This document shows, piece after piece, positions 49,134 through 62,072 of a stretch of DNA of 64,000 bases (position 1 is its first letter; each line of letters starts with the position of its first letter). Origin of the DNA: Galbula dea (Eukaryota > Chordata > Aves > Piciformes > Galbulidae); NCBI GenBank assembly GCA_013399015.1, contig VWZX01004907.1, positions 1 to 64,000 of the forward strand, given 5' to 3'. Under the pieces are notes generated by a model. The model searched no databases. It saw only the letters and a program-made list of their open reading frames with translations, and was not told where the DNA came from. The position numbers and the translations under genes were made by a program.

Positions 49134-52100
49134 AATTTCTTTCAGGGCTCATGTCTCTGAGATTTTGCCTTTTGTTAACTTTCAGCTTATGAGGCTGAGT
49201 GCAATTTTTGATCTCATGATCTGATCCTGTTCCCCAGATTTCATGGCAAATAAAAGAGATATCTTTTCTTTCAGTCTGCACCTGTCTTGGTCATGCATCT
49301 GTAAGCACCGAGTGTGATAGTTGCACTCTTTCATTCTCTGTGAAGAAAATAAATAGGTTGTGGCCTCTTACCAGTCACCATCCTCTAGCTCAGGCTGCAG
49401 TGCAGTCACTATGTAGGGACTGCACAGTTTAGATGGACGTGAACATGATTTGAAGTGGCTTGTTTTATTTGATGCTTGTGGTGGCAGATATGATGCCCTG
49501 TACCAAAGAGCTCTAAAGGGAAATCTGCCTTCTTTGAGTAAACCTGCATCAGTCCAACTCTGCATAGAACTCACAGCTCAGCCCTTAGTGATGAGAGGAG
49601 TTTACAAGCAAAGGATCGTTGCTCATTCAATCAACAGTCATATTGCAGCTAGCACGCTCCTGCATGCTTGAGAAACCCCAGGGAAGTATAGCAAGTGAAG
49701 GACTCAAACAAGTGGAAGAAAAATCTGCAGCACTATAATTAGAGCAGTCAAAGAAAATGGAGCTCTGGAACAGTAGTTATTTGAAGACAAAAGCTCTTAT
49801 CCACCCAATAATTAAAGTAGGCTTTAGCCTGATTTCCAAAAGCAATGTGACCTGTGCAGCCATGTCTGTCTTTAACTTCTGTTCAAACAAACTCCCCTCT
49901 GCCAATTTTGGGTAGGCAAGACTGCAGGTAGCAGTTTTGAAGATGCTTTACAAAATCAGTAGTCATGTAGGGGAGAAAAATTTGAATCAAAACTATTGTG
50001 AAAGGGAACCCAAAGAGAGCTATGTCCTTACCAGCCCCACGCTGCAGCAGCCAGGGGTGTGCACGGTGTTGGAGAGCAGAGCTGGCAAGGTGACCCAAGC
50101 AGGTACCGCTGGGATGGGAAGGAACTGGGAAGAGGTTTGGAGTCTTGGAAAAGACATGGGGATATTCCATGGGCTGTTGTAATGTTGGAGTTATACCTCT
50201 CTTGCCTTTTCTTAGGTTGTGTATTATTATTTTTTTTTGAAATAATGTCATATGAATTCAATTGCACATGCAATAGGCAATAGGCATAGCCATAAGCACA
50301 AAACAGAACCAAAGAGAAGTGAGTGCAGAGGCTAGGACAGTTGTTGCAGTGGGATGCAGAAGGTTACCAAACAGAAAATAAACCAAAACAAAACAAAACA
50401 ATCCACCACAACACAAGACTTTGTTGGCTCACCTGCTCCCAGAACTGACTTGGGTTCTTTCTGGGATTCTTTCCCTCTTGTTACTTCCAAGGCTGGTTGA
50501 AGTTTTCAGTAAGCCCTCGAATTCAAAATTAAACTGTGGTTACAAGAGCATGTCTGCCTTAGCAGTCACAGAATCACACATTCTTGTTCTCACTTCCACC
50601 ATCACCAAGCAGTCCTAAGTCACAAAGCTTGGATTTTTGCACTGGGACGTTGTGGCATGAGGATGTCAGCTGAAAAAATATACCCAAACCAAAATGACTT
50701 GAGGCATTGTCTTTCATTGCAGGCAGTCCTGTGCACCCCACAGAGTGAGGTAAAACTCTTATCAGACCAGAACCAGGTGATGCCCCAAGTGGTGGGGGAG
50801 GTGGCAGCTTCACGAGCTGTGAGGCAGCAGAGAAGCAAACTCCAGAGAGTCTGGGGCAGGACCTACACCTCCTGTAAGGATGAGTTTTCTACCAGTGCCA
50901 CAAACTGTCCTGAACTCACCTACTTTTAAACTCGCCATAAAAAAATCATCCTTAAATGACAGTGTTTATAGAGCAGTGTTTACAGGAAACATTCACAGAA
51001 GTCTTAGAGAAGAAATAGGTAAAGGAAGATTTAGGTTTGCTTTTTCTCCCAGGTGACAGCTGCCAGTTATGCACAGCTGAAAGTGCAAGAGTTCAGCTCT
51101 GCTGCTTTCTCCTGTGGTTCCCAGCCTTATCTTTTAGTGTGCTCAGCTTTACCTCAGGCTACCTCACTGCGGAATCTCAAGCATCTTTATTCCCTTGAGG
51201 CACAGAGCATCACGACAGACCCAGTTTCCAGGAACTATCATCTCATGCATTGAAGACTGCATCATGCTGGATGTTTCTGCCCCTGCTAATGCCCAGTCAG
51301 TTCTGTTTGTGCAGTGCCATAGGTGGGGAGAAGCCTGCCCTAGGTGTGCACTCATTCATCTGCAGCTATGGCAGCTGGGCTTCCACTCCCCATTTCTCTG
51401 TGTCACAACAGGATCAAGCTTACCTCACACCAGCAAGCAGGAGGAAGAGTTATTTCTCTCAAAGACATACACTGATAGACTCTTCTTAAGTCACAGTTTG
51501 CCTTAATAAAAGGAAAAGACAGAAAAATTACAGTATTATGTATTTCATCTCAAGGCAGGTTCATCTTTGCCAGCTTCTACTGAGGGAGGACTGACCTGCG
51601 TGAGAGGGACACTGTGTGCCTGAAGAACAGGAGAGGAGGTGAGGGCCCATCCTGATGGGTTGCTGGTTCAGTAGCTGGCTCTCATTGTAGATGTAGATGT
51701 GGCCTCATTTACTGGAACAAGAATCAGCACTGTAGATATTGACTCTGCAATAAAGCCTAATGAGCCCTTCTTAGCATTTTCACGTTCTCAAGGTGATCAG
51801 CAGGCAAAAAGCACTGCTGCCCAGCCACTCCTATCTGTCAGACTGCTCTCAGGTATGCAAAAGTCAGTGATTTCTGCTTCTTTGCAGCAAAAGAATGATT
51901 ATTGTTTCTGACTCAGCTCAGAAGATTTTGTCATGTCTGATTTTGCTGGGGGCTCCAGCCCTTCAAAACCAAGTTATGGTATCACACAGCAACAACAGCT
52001 AAGCAGCCCCAGATGGCCTGGTTGGTTTGCATTAGTCTCCTAGGTTTTTAACAGCACTGTCATATACTCTATTAGTTTTGGAGAGGGTAAAAGTTGCTTT

Positions 52101-55100
52101 TTGGAGCCAGGTTTGTCAACAGTGTAGGTGGATTCTCCAGGGCTCCGTTCTGGGACTCGGTGCGCTTTGGCTTGGCACGTGTTTAAAGTACACTCTGGTT
52201 TGGAATAAATCATACACCCCTGTATTGCCATAAAGGAATGTGGATGATATTCTGGTGGTTATCCACAACATCTTTGTGGAGATTTTGGGAAGAAAAAAAA
52301 ACAAACCCAACACCTTTCCAGATACTTTGAAATGCTACCTGTGACTGTGAGGGAAAAAAGGTTTAAAGAAAAATTAAGCTGGCCTGAGTTGTTTGGACTA
52401 ACAACCACTAGCAGAACAGTAAGCTAGCTTCTAAAAATGTTATTCAGCTGAAAGCTCTGTGGCTGATGACTTTTACTGATCTACCCACTAATGCACACAC
52501 TACAAAGGAAGGCTAAATCTTCAGTGGATTGACAGGTAGTTAGTGAGCTCTAAAGTACAGCTTTATGACACAGATATCGGTCTGTATAAACTGAAAGGCA
52601 TGGCAAAGTTGGTACTGACTGTTCTGGGGAAGCATCACCATCCATTATCTTCTACAGTGGCTCATTTTTTTGGTAATAACCTCAGCTGTGGTCTCAGTCA
52701 GTCAAGATATTCTACCTGCAAAGGCTGAACTGAAAGGATCTGCAGAGATTTCTTAGCATGGTACTGCATAATGAATGTGCTAGATTTATTGAAGCATCAG
52801 GTTTGGGGTTTGCTGTTCAAGCATTCCTTCCTCAGGAGGCAACAGATACTTTGACAACTTGTTTAAAAGAAAACTCTGGTCTCCATTATGTGCAGTTGCT
52901 ATGTCATAGTCGGCTGAAATAGGAAGACATCATTCTTTTAGCTCAGTTTGGGTCATTACAACTGCATCCTGCCATTGATCTATATCTGGGTCTCCAAGCT
53001 ACATCCATTAAGAGGCCTGAAAAAGTATCAATGGCAGGATATAGCCCTTTGTTCTTTCACCTTACGATCACAAGGAATTAAAATGGGATCTGGCTCCCAG
53101 GACTCTGAGTTGTCTTGCAGCTATCAGCTCACACCCCTCGATGAGAAAAGCCTTTGGAAGAACAGGCCATCACCATCTGACTGCTTCCAAAGTCTGATAT
53201 TGCCAAGCAGCAACTACTTTCTCATGGTCCAAGCGTACCAGCCACTGCAGAGCTTTGGTGGTGGTGTGTATTTAATAGCAGTGTGTTCTTGGGTCCTTCT
53301 GGCAGGGCTCCTCAGCCTGCCTGTGTTTGTTATGTTTTGATCCTACATCAGACAGATGTTTGATTTCCCCAATTGCTCTTGCACACTGCATCATCCCTGT
53401 GCGTGCACGCTTGGCTGGAGGGCAGCAGAGAGGAGGGAGGGGAGAGCTCAGAACAGGTCCCTCTTTGAGTATCCAAACCTGCCTGGCTCCTAAGGGTCCT
53501 TGAATCCCCAATATCCTTGCATCATCTGGGGGTTTGTGCTGTGCAAAGGACAGGGGTGGACATGCTCTTGCTGGTCCTGAGGAACTTTTCCAGTGCCAGG
53601 ACAGGGTAAGCTTAGAAACACTTCAACCCCAAACATCTGAAACGTGTTAGTCAGAGCTAGATAGCACAAGGTCAGCTCAGTAAAGCAAGATTTGATCTGC
53701 TTTTATAAATGTCTCTGTAGATGTAAACTTTGCCAAAGATGAGCTGAAGAAAATGCCCTTTTTAAAACTAGCTCTTACCCCTAATGAAAGGAATTTAAAT
53801 TAAATCTTTTATTCCTACAGGACACATGCAGGAGCTCAAGACAGTATGTTCCCACATAATATATCATTAAAAGATTCACAAGAGCCTTGTGAACCATTCC
53901 AAAAGTCAGTTTTACAGTGAGATACTTGTTAGTGAAAGGAGGATAGTTTTGATGATGATACTATGGGCAAATATTTTCAAATTACAGAAAATTTGCAATT
54001 TACTTCTGAATTGTAAATTGAAATTTCTTTTTCCATAAATGTAGGACAGCAACAGCTGTGAAGAATAATGAAGTACCCAGAGCAAAAGATCTTTAGTCAT
54101 TACATTATGTGATCCTCCAATAGGTGAAAACTGTGATTGTACTGCTCTCGTGATTTATCACATGGACTTCGATTCCAGAGGATGTAGGACTGACCAGCCT
54201 AACAACTCCCAATTAATCAATACTAATGCATTGTTCATGTCTAACTGTTAATGTACCTATTCTTTAATAGTTTGTAGTTTAAACCACTTTGAAGGGAAAA
54301 GGTCTTGGTATAACTCTTTCAAATCAAGTCTGTTTCACTACCAGTCACAACACTTGCATATTACAGTCAGGGTGACAGTGGTAATGTGCAGTCTGTAGCT
54401 CATAGGAAGCCATTTCAAGCTCTCTGCTTTGTCACTGGAAAGGGCAATGAGGAGAACACACCTGGAGATCAGGTGGGTTCACCACTTACCCTGTCTTGAC
54501 TTTCGCACGTTCATTTCTGCCAGGCTCAGATCTCTGGTTACAGTATAGCTCATGGGGTTTGCTTTTGCTTGCTCTTTGGATGGGTTTGGAAGGAAGAACG
54601 TGCTGTTCCCAAGAGCTGAAGGCAGCGAGTCCTGAGCAGCAGAGGAGTAGGGCTGCAGGTTGGCTGGGAGCTTTACAAGCTGTAAGGCTCAAGAGAGAGT
54701 CCACAGCATGTCCTTTACCTTGCACCCCTTTCAAGCCTTTCCCTTCTGGCTCACTGAAGGAACCTCTGAGGAAAGCAGGAATACTTTGAAATTTGAACTT
54801 GAAGAGTCAGTTAAGGGATTCAGGAGAGAACATGAACTTGAGCAGTAAAACATCATCCCACTGAGCTTCTTCCCCTTGCAAATCTCCTTTAAGGAAGTGA
54901 AGATGCAAAATGATGTCTGCTGCTGGCTCCAGCCACCCCTGCGTAGGAGAACAGCTCTGAATTCAGTTTCCACAAGGGAGATTGCTTTTTCTTTGACTTG
55001 GACAGTGCTTAAACACAATATTTGGGTTTTACGTTTCTGTACTGCCCGAAGCGACGCCTCCCCTGCATGTCCCAGACTGCTGCTTCTGTGTGATGGAGAT

Positions 55101-58100
55101 GCAAAACACGAGCCTTTGTTTTGACCTACTCACGGCTTTGGAGGCATTTCATGCCTCATCATAGCTGATGCTGGACTCAAACCTCTCCTATGTATGCTAT
55201 TAACCAGCCAGCAATTTCGAAAGTATTTTTATTGCTGCTGATCACCCTTCAGAGAGACTGTAAAACAGAGTCCCTAGGGGAATCCCTGGGCTGTCTATGT
55301 CTGGAGTTAAAACATGAGAGTGATTAGCAAGGTTTGCTAACTAGAGCATCGCAGCGATTGCCTCTGTGTGCCCAGCTTTGGCCAGGCTGCTCAGGGGCTG
55401 TTTACAGCTCCCCTTTTCTCAGCAATTCCCAACACTGACACTCACTTGGGAGGGCAAAGAGTCACCATTTCTTAAATATCTTCCTATTTCTGAATTTAGC
55501 ACTTCACCCAGCCTTCTGCCAGTGGACTGCAGATGCCCCCATTTGAAGTAGTTACACTGTAGAGGCTGGGTCTAAGGCAGATGAGGGTGGTGGTAGGGTG
55601 CTGTTGGGGAGATGCTGTCCATGCAGTGCTGAGGCTACAGCTAAACTGACAACTGATGTGTGGCTCCACCATATTACCCATGACATACGTGGCTGGGAGG
55701 TGTTGGGGAAGGAGCTCCTGTGGCTCTCCAGGGCACTACAGAGCTGTAGCTCTGTCCTGACCTTAGCTGTCCTGCCAGGGCTATCTCAGGCCAGCCTAAG
55801 TCTACACACAGCCAAAAGACAGCCCCCTACCTTTTCATTTACCTGTGGCTATATGGTATTTCCTCCTTTCTTCAGTGTCAGCACCAATGCTTCTAACACC
55901 AAAGCTGGCATGTGGCAGAAGAGTAAAACAAGGATGCTCAAATGGCTGGGGACTAGAGAACACATGAAGGTGCCTCCTTTGGTATCCATATAGATTCTAT
56001 ACAGAGAGAGAAAGAGAGAGAGAAAGGGTTTATAGCTTAGGTGCATCATGAAGCTGCACCAGGGTGTCTTTGAGCCACCCACCTGGACCTCCATCTGCAG
56101 AATAGGTGCCATCACCTGCCCCTCTAAGTTTGTGTGACACCACACTGATATGTAGCAAAGAGCCAACACTGAACATTGCTGCAGCAAAGAGAGGGTTTAT
56201 CTGAGTTGGAGGGGAGAGGAAAGGAGGAAAAAAGAAAGAATTTATGTTAAAAAAAAAAAAGAAGAGGAGGAAGTGGATAAAGACATTAGAGACATTAACA
56301 CAATTCCCTCTAGGTACTGAGAAAAGGAGAGGTGAAAAATAAAGCTAATGGGAGAAAGTAGTCTTGTCCCAACAGCCATGCAAATCAATGGAGAGCCTCA
56401 CAGGGCTGCCCAATATTGCTGAAAAGATGTTGGTGGGCAGGCTGGAGCTGGGGAGTATGCCTTGTTCATGCCACACTGCCATCCCTCACCATCTGAGTAG
56501 GCTGCCTACCTCACCACCCTCCATGTCCCTCAGACAGAGATGCAGCTGCAGATTGCTCCTTTCACGCTTCTCCTTGGCCTCTGCACAAACATGAAGACAT
56601 GAAATCCTGGTCCCTTTCTGCACCTGTGGAAACCTGGTTCTCTTTCTTGCCCTGTCCCAGAAGAGTCATGCTGGGCTGGGAGTGGAAATAGCACCTCATT
56701 CTGTGGGTTTGAACATTGCAGGGCAAATCTAGAAAAAAAACATCTTCTTTAGCCTTAAAAGGACATGCTTTTGCTGGATTTGAGTCACACTTGAGCTGGT
56801 TTGAAACTCTCTCAGAATGCTGGATTTTAATTTTTCAAGGGTAATAAGAGAAGATGATGGGCCAGATTAAAAGCTGTGGCCTGAGTGGTGCTGAGCTTGG
56901 GGGGAGGTCAATAGGAAACTGCATTGCACTTTCCCAGTTTGGCTCATCCTAGACTTTTGGAAACTATATTATAACTTTAATTTTGTTTGTGCTTGAGGTT
57001 TTCCTTCCACAACTTTGCTTCTTTTGCAACTCATCACATTGCAGCTTGGACAAGTGGTGAGCTCAATCTTTGAAGGAACAAGGCTCAGAAGGCCAAAGAT
57101 CTGGTAGATCCCTACCAGGCTGAACTGTAAAGTGGAGAGCAAAGCAGCAATTTTGATTTGAAGTCCCATCTACAAAAACCTTTCTATCCTGGGGGAACTT
57201 GAACCCAGCCAGCTTTTTCTTCGAAGGACCCAAAAATTTCAGCATGAAACCCTTCCTAGAAAGACTTGCATGCCTGAGCTGATGTGATCATGTGAAGAAA
57301 CTTTGTCTGTAACCATAGAAACTGAAAATCATAATGTATTTGCTGAGCCTGAGCTTTATTTCTGTCAGGAAATATCCTTTTTGCTAGATATGGATGCTGC
57401 TTCTCCACCTGTGCCATGCTTGATGGTATGAGCACTGATCCACCAGCAAAAAGGTATTGGGCAAGTGCCTGGTGTTGTCCATGTCAATTAGGGATTAATG
57501 GCCACCTGTTCGTATGTTACCTACTCCCCCTGATGCCTGGTGCTTCTTGCTATCAGGGGAAGCAACCTTTAAGGTCCCCAGTGGTGAGCAACAGAGTTTC
57601 CAAATTACAGTCAAACTACCGGCATCCCTAAAATGCACCGAGACATGTGGGTTAGTGGCAATGTCTCCCATGAGCCTTGTCATTGCTGCCAGCTAGAAGT
57701 GAGTGGGAGACATTGAGTTGGTGGCATGCCTCCAGGGTGTGCATGCTCCTGGCCTGGCCACTGAAAACAGCTGCTGGAAGCCAAGGCAGTGAGGTGTGCA
57801 AGTGGGGCTGGTGGAGCTGCAGTGCAGGAGGCAGGACTGGCCACGCAGAGACAAAACTAGTGCAAACTGAAGATCTTGCTGAGGTATGCAAACGTACACA
57901 TACACACATCTCCTGCTGCCCACACCACACTGAAAGGAACTGGACCTTCAGGGTGTAAAGCTTCCAGAGGACTTTGTAGGCCAGATACCTGGGGATTGGT
58001 TGAGAAAAACACAGCCTGATGCCCTTGGCATAGCCACTTCAACCCACGTTCCTGTGTGCCCTTCTCTCAGTCTCATCAATAATCCACTCAGAGGGTTATC

Positions 58101-59013
58101 TTTCTCTTGACAGCCTTCTAGGCCTTACCTTCAAAGCCAGAAATACTTCCAAGCAATGCTGAACATGAGGGAAGCAGCTATCTGCTGCTGGTGCATGCCT
58201 TTTCATGACAAGCTTTCCCAACGCACGGCGGTAACATGGAGTGAGAAGTTGCTGCAGGCAGCACCTTCTGCTGTTTGCGTGCCTTTTTCTGGACTCTGCA
58301 AAGAGCAATGACAGAATTGTTACAAGAAATTCATCTGAATGTTTGCCAGGAGGCAACTGCAGACAAGCCTTGCTCATGGTGAGTCCCAGCTTAGATTATT
58401 GATGTATTGTTTGTGCAGTACACACCTTCACGTTTCAAAGGCTGGGAAAGTTTTTGCAGTGATGCCAAAATATGAGCAAATAACACAAAAATTAAATATC
58501 CACAAGCAAAAGTACTGTATGGAAGATGGAGAGTCTCAGGAGGTGCTCTGCTTTTGGGTCCTGCCCAGCATGGGCCACTAGCCCAAAGTGTCCTGTGGGA
58601 CAACCTCATTCAGATAAAATGACTGATTGCTACAGGTCTTTCCAAGAAGGTTACACACTTGCTAGGAGCCTTTTTCAAAGTGGAATCCCTCTGAACAACC
58701 CCTCTGAGGTTTTTGGATCAGGACCTTCAATGTCAGAGATTAAGGGAATATGGATGAGATAATTTTCAGCAAGAGCACAGAGAGGACATTTTTCTCTCCA
58801 GGAGCTGGAAGTCCTGTCAAATCATTACACTTCATTTCTGGGCACATGGTGAACACAAGAAAAATGCCAAACTCCAAGGTCAGGTCACAAACCAGTCAGG
58901 TACCTTCCCAGTGAGTAACATCTTTCCCATGTTGTTCCCATGTTGATATGAGCCAGTGGGTTGGGCTGGTTATCCACAAATCTCTGCTTTCCGTGTCATT
59001 TGAATAGAATGAA
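49134..59013. other. Intergenic stretch without recognisable genes
   Basis: Nearly 10 kb of unique-looking sequence with a (GA)n run at 55998, an A-run near 56248, and a small hairpin (CTGGTAG-ATCC-CTACCAG) near 57103-57120. Open frames up to 131 codons (52948-53340, 55598-55993 plus) are unrecognised. It may hold noncoding transcripts or enhancers that cannot be seen from sequence. Confidence 0.65.
55998..56027 (+). repeat. (GA)n-rich simple repeat
   Basis: AGAGAGAGAAAGAGAGAGAGAAAG: a short purine simple repeat in the intergenic region. Confidence 0.75.
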
Positions 59014-59850
59014 TCAGAGAATCACAGAACATCCTGAGTTGCAAGGCACCCACAAGGAGTCCAACTCCTATTTAGGCACAGGACAACACCAAAGTCACAC
59101 TATGTGCATAAGTGCATTGTCCAAGTGCTTCTTAAACTCCATGAGAGTTGGTGCCATGACAGCCTCCCTGGGGAGCCTGTTCCAGTGCTCCACTACTCTC
59201 TGGGTAAAGAACCACTTCCTAACATCCAACCTGAACTTCCCCCAGAACAGCTTCATGCCGTTCCCCCGGGTCCTGTCACTGGTCACCAGAGAGAAGAGGT
59301 CAGCACCCAACCCTCCCTCCCTGGTGATGAAGGTCTAAACTGGCATGAGGTCTCTCCTCAGTCTCCTCTTCTTCAGGCTGAACTGACCAAGTGTTTTCAG
59401 CCTTTCCTCATAAGTCTTCCCCTCCATTCCCTTCACCATCTTTGTGGCCTCCTCTGGACACTCTCCAACAACTTCATGTCCTTCTTGTATTGTGGTGCCC
59501 AAAACCACACACAATACTCCAGGTGAGGCTGCACCAGTGCTGAGTAGAGTGGGACTAGCACCTCTCTCTATCAGCTAGCAATGGAGTGCTTGATGCACCC
59601 CAGAATCCTGCTGGCCCTTTCGGCTGCCAGCACACACTGCTGGCTCATATTCAACTCATCATCGATTAAAACTCCCAGATCCCTCTTTGCAGTGTTGCTC
59701 TCCAGCCTCTTATCCCCCAGTCTCTAGGTTGTTTTCAAGTTGCCCCTTCCCAACTGCAGAACCCAGTACTTGCCCTTGTTAAACTTCATATGATTTGTGG
59801 CTGCCCAGCCCTCTGATCTGTCTAGATCCCTCTGCAAGGTCCAGGCTTAT
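59014..59850 (-). mobile_element. CR1 LINE, longest copy (about 840 bp)
   Basis: On the plus strand it begins CAGAGAATCACAGAACATCC (reverse complement of the tail) and runs through GGGGAGCCTGTTCCAGTGCT, CCACTTCCTAACATCCAAC, GGTCCTGTCACTGGTCACCA, TTTGTGGCCTCCTCTGGACA and ATCCTGCTGGCCCTTTCGGC, ending near GATCTGTCTAGATCCCTCTG. The minus-strand frame at 59095-59310 is part of the CR1 3' region. It is 5'-truncated and interrupted. Confidence 0.93.
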
Positions 59851-59917
59851 AGAGTCATACATGGTGAAACTTGACCGAGACTTGTGATTGTTCTTTTCAT
59901 CTTCAATGTCAAAAGCA

Positions 59918-59965
59918 TGGCTGAAATCCTGACCTTATGGTAATGGATGGCAAGATGTCCCTGTA
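59918..59965. repeat. Possible half copy of the same MITE-like repeat
   Basis: GGCTGAAATCCTGACCTTAT followed by GGATGGCAAGATGTCCCTG resembles one arm and the centre of the element at 61999-62072. It is degraded. Confidence 0.35.
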
Positions 59966-60143
59966 TGCAAGAGATGTCAGGTTGTGTTTTTAAAAGCTTA
60001 CCAAAGCAATAACAAACAGAACAGAAAATATGATTTCTGTCATTCCAGCACAGGCTAATAAACTCTTCATGGACATGGTAAATTCAATCCCAGAATGATG
60101 CAATAATTTAAACAATGATTCACAACAGCCAGCAAAATCAGAC

Positions 60144-60185
60144 AAAGTTCCCATTGACTTCAGCAAGGGCAGGATGGGTCCCAGA
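60144..60185. repeat. Possible half copy of a sauropsid palindromic repeat
   Basis: TTCCCATTGACTTCAGCAAG then GGCAGGATGGGTCCC resembles the CCCATTGACTTCAATGGG arm of old palindromic repeats. It lies 220 bp from the candidate half copy at 59918. Confidence 0.35.
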
Positions 60186-61998
60186 GGACACTCCAGCTTG
60201 CTTTGGCCAAGACCTTACAGTATTTAACCTCACGTTTTCCAGTAGAGAGAACCATGCAAAGTGTCTCTTACCTCACTGTGTCTCAGCGCTCCAAGGCTGC
60301 TGGAAGAAAACCTCTGCTGAAGAAAGCACAGGAGGAAAGGATGGGACTCAGTGGTCCTGAGTTAGGTACTGAGCTCACACGTGTGTTTCAGGTGGCAACG
60401 AAACCTGTTCTCCAGCAGTAAACGCCAAAGTGCCTGGTATGGTCAAAGGTGGCTTTGCAAGTGAGTCCACACAGATGACCTGCCAGCCTAGAAGCATGGA
60501 TGTATGAAGTGAAGCCATGGGTGTTGGCCCTAACCTGCAGCTGCAGTGATGGCTGGGCATCACATGGTCCTGGGCATGGGCAGCCTCCCAGTTCTAAATA
60601 ATCTCTTTTGGGGTAAAACTTCAGTGTTTGCCACAGAAGCTGAGGTTTCCTGAGTGCTTTAAATTGATCTAAGTGTGGGCTGCTGCTGACAGGAGCCATT
60701 TCATTCTTCCCTTCACCTCTGGGCCAGTTCCTGCCATCCCATGTGCTGCTGGGACTACTTATCTTGTGGGTTTTGTAGACTTAGCTTTTAGCCTGAGCAA
60801 ATCCACTGCCTGACTTTGACACTCAGCCTCACAAGCCCCAGTTCCAGGAGAGGAAAATCTTATTTGAGGGGGACCAACCCTTCAGTAGCATTGCAAAAAT
60901 ACAGCCTGTTTGTGAGCAGTACCACAAGTAAGGGTGAAATACTGAATTTTGCAGCAGAGGGCAAAATATTCTGCAACAGAGGGGATGCCTGGAGGCACAA
61001 AACACAAGGATGAGCAGAAGAGAAATCGTAACTGCTGTCCTTCAAAGTTGGGATCATAAAATTCATGGATGTGGTGGATGCAATCTCAGTGTATTGCAGT
61101 AATTTAATAATTTATGCCTTCGGCAGCCATGTAAACTGTCTTGAGCTGATCATGAAACCATATCCTATGAAATGGTGAACAGCTATAATCTTACCAAAAG
61201 TAGGAAAATAGCTACTAGACAGGGTGGCTGCTCTCCCAAATTGTCTTGTCATGTATGTTCCTACAAAAAGTCTCAGGTGAAGGACTGGGATGATGAAGGG
61301 TGGGAGGTGAACCCAGCAGCTCAGGCAAAAACCTGACCTGCTGCAGACCTGAGCTGAGCTGGATCACCCACGTGCAGCCCAGCTCCTGGGGACGTGCAGG
61401 GGGTTGGGGCTTCTGGCAGAGGCTCGATATTCTCCCCAGGTTTAACAAGCTTATTCAAACCAGACTCACAGACATGAGGAGGACTAAAGGGTTTGGCTGA
61501 TGGGAGCATCTTGAGACAATGCAGAGCTGCAAAAAGCACTTTAGGGAGCAAATGTCTGTAGATGCACCTTCCTGACCACACATTCAGCAAGATGGAACTA
61601 AAACGTGAGCAGGCTCTTTTTTCAGGGTTGGCTCCATAACTGGGTCCTGCAGCTCCACACCAGCACAGCCAGCCAAGGGGTCTCAGGGACCCTGTGGCCC
61701 CTTTTGCATCAGCCAAACAGGTACAGGCACCTTCCTCCCAGCTGGAGGGAAGCAAGTGAGCTTCCTTAGCATCACCGTTGGTGTAAGGAATTAGAGAACA
61801 AAGAGAAACAAAAAAAACAGCTGAGGGTTGAAACAGGGGAGTAGGCTGGCCCCAGAGTAGCCACCCAGAGCTCTTCTTCCTTTCTTTCGGAGCTGTGCAG
61901 AGGCAGCAGCTGACAGGCATTTCTGTGGGCTCCTGGTTCAATGTCAAAGCAGGCAGTCAGGGGAGATGGTGAAGCTATTGAGTTCCCCAGACAGTCCC

Positions 61999-62072
61999 GG
62001 GGTGAAATTCTGGCCATAGCGAAGCTGTCAGGAACACTGCCATTGCCTTCTACCGAGCCATGATTTCACCCC
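61999..62072. mobile_element. Short palindromic MITE-like element (Chompy-type, tentative)
   Basis: The ends are imperfect inverted repeats: GGGGTGAAATTCTGGCCA on the left and, read in reverse complement, GGGGTGAAATCATGGCTC on the right (14 of 18 matching). The middle (GCCATTGCCTTC) resembles the GCCATTGACTTCAATGG motif common in old sauropsid palindromic repeats. The size is 74 bp with no coding. I recall this pattern from Harbinger-type Chompy elements of crocodilians, turtles and birds, but the family name is from memory. Confidence 0.55.

Noticed and set aside
57103..57120. Small hairpin CTGGTAG-ATCC-CTACCAG
   Set aside because: A 7-bp stem is expected by chance at this length, and nothing around it suggests a structured RNA.
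59104..59526. Plus-strand 140-codon frame
   Set aside because: It is the reverse strand of a CR1 copy.
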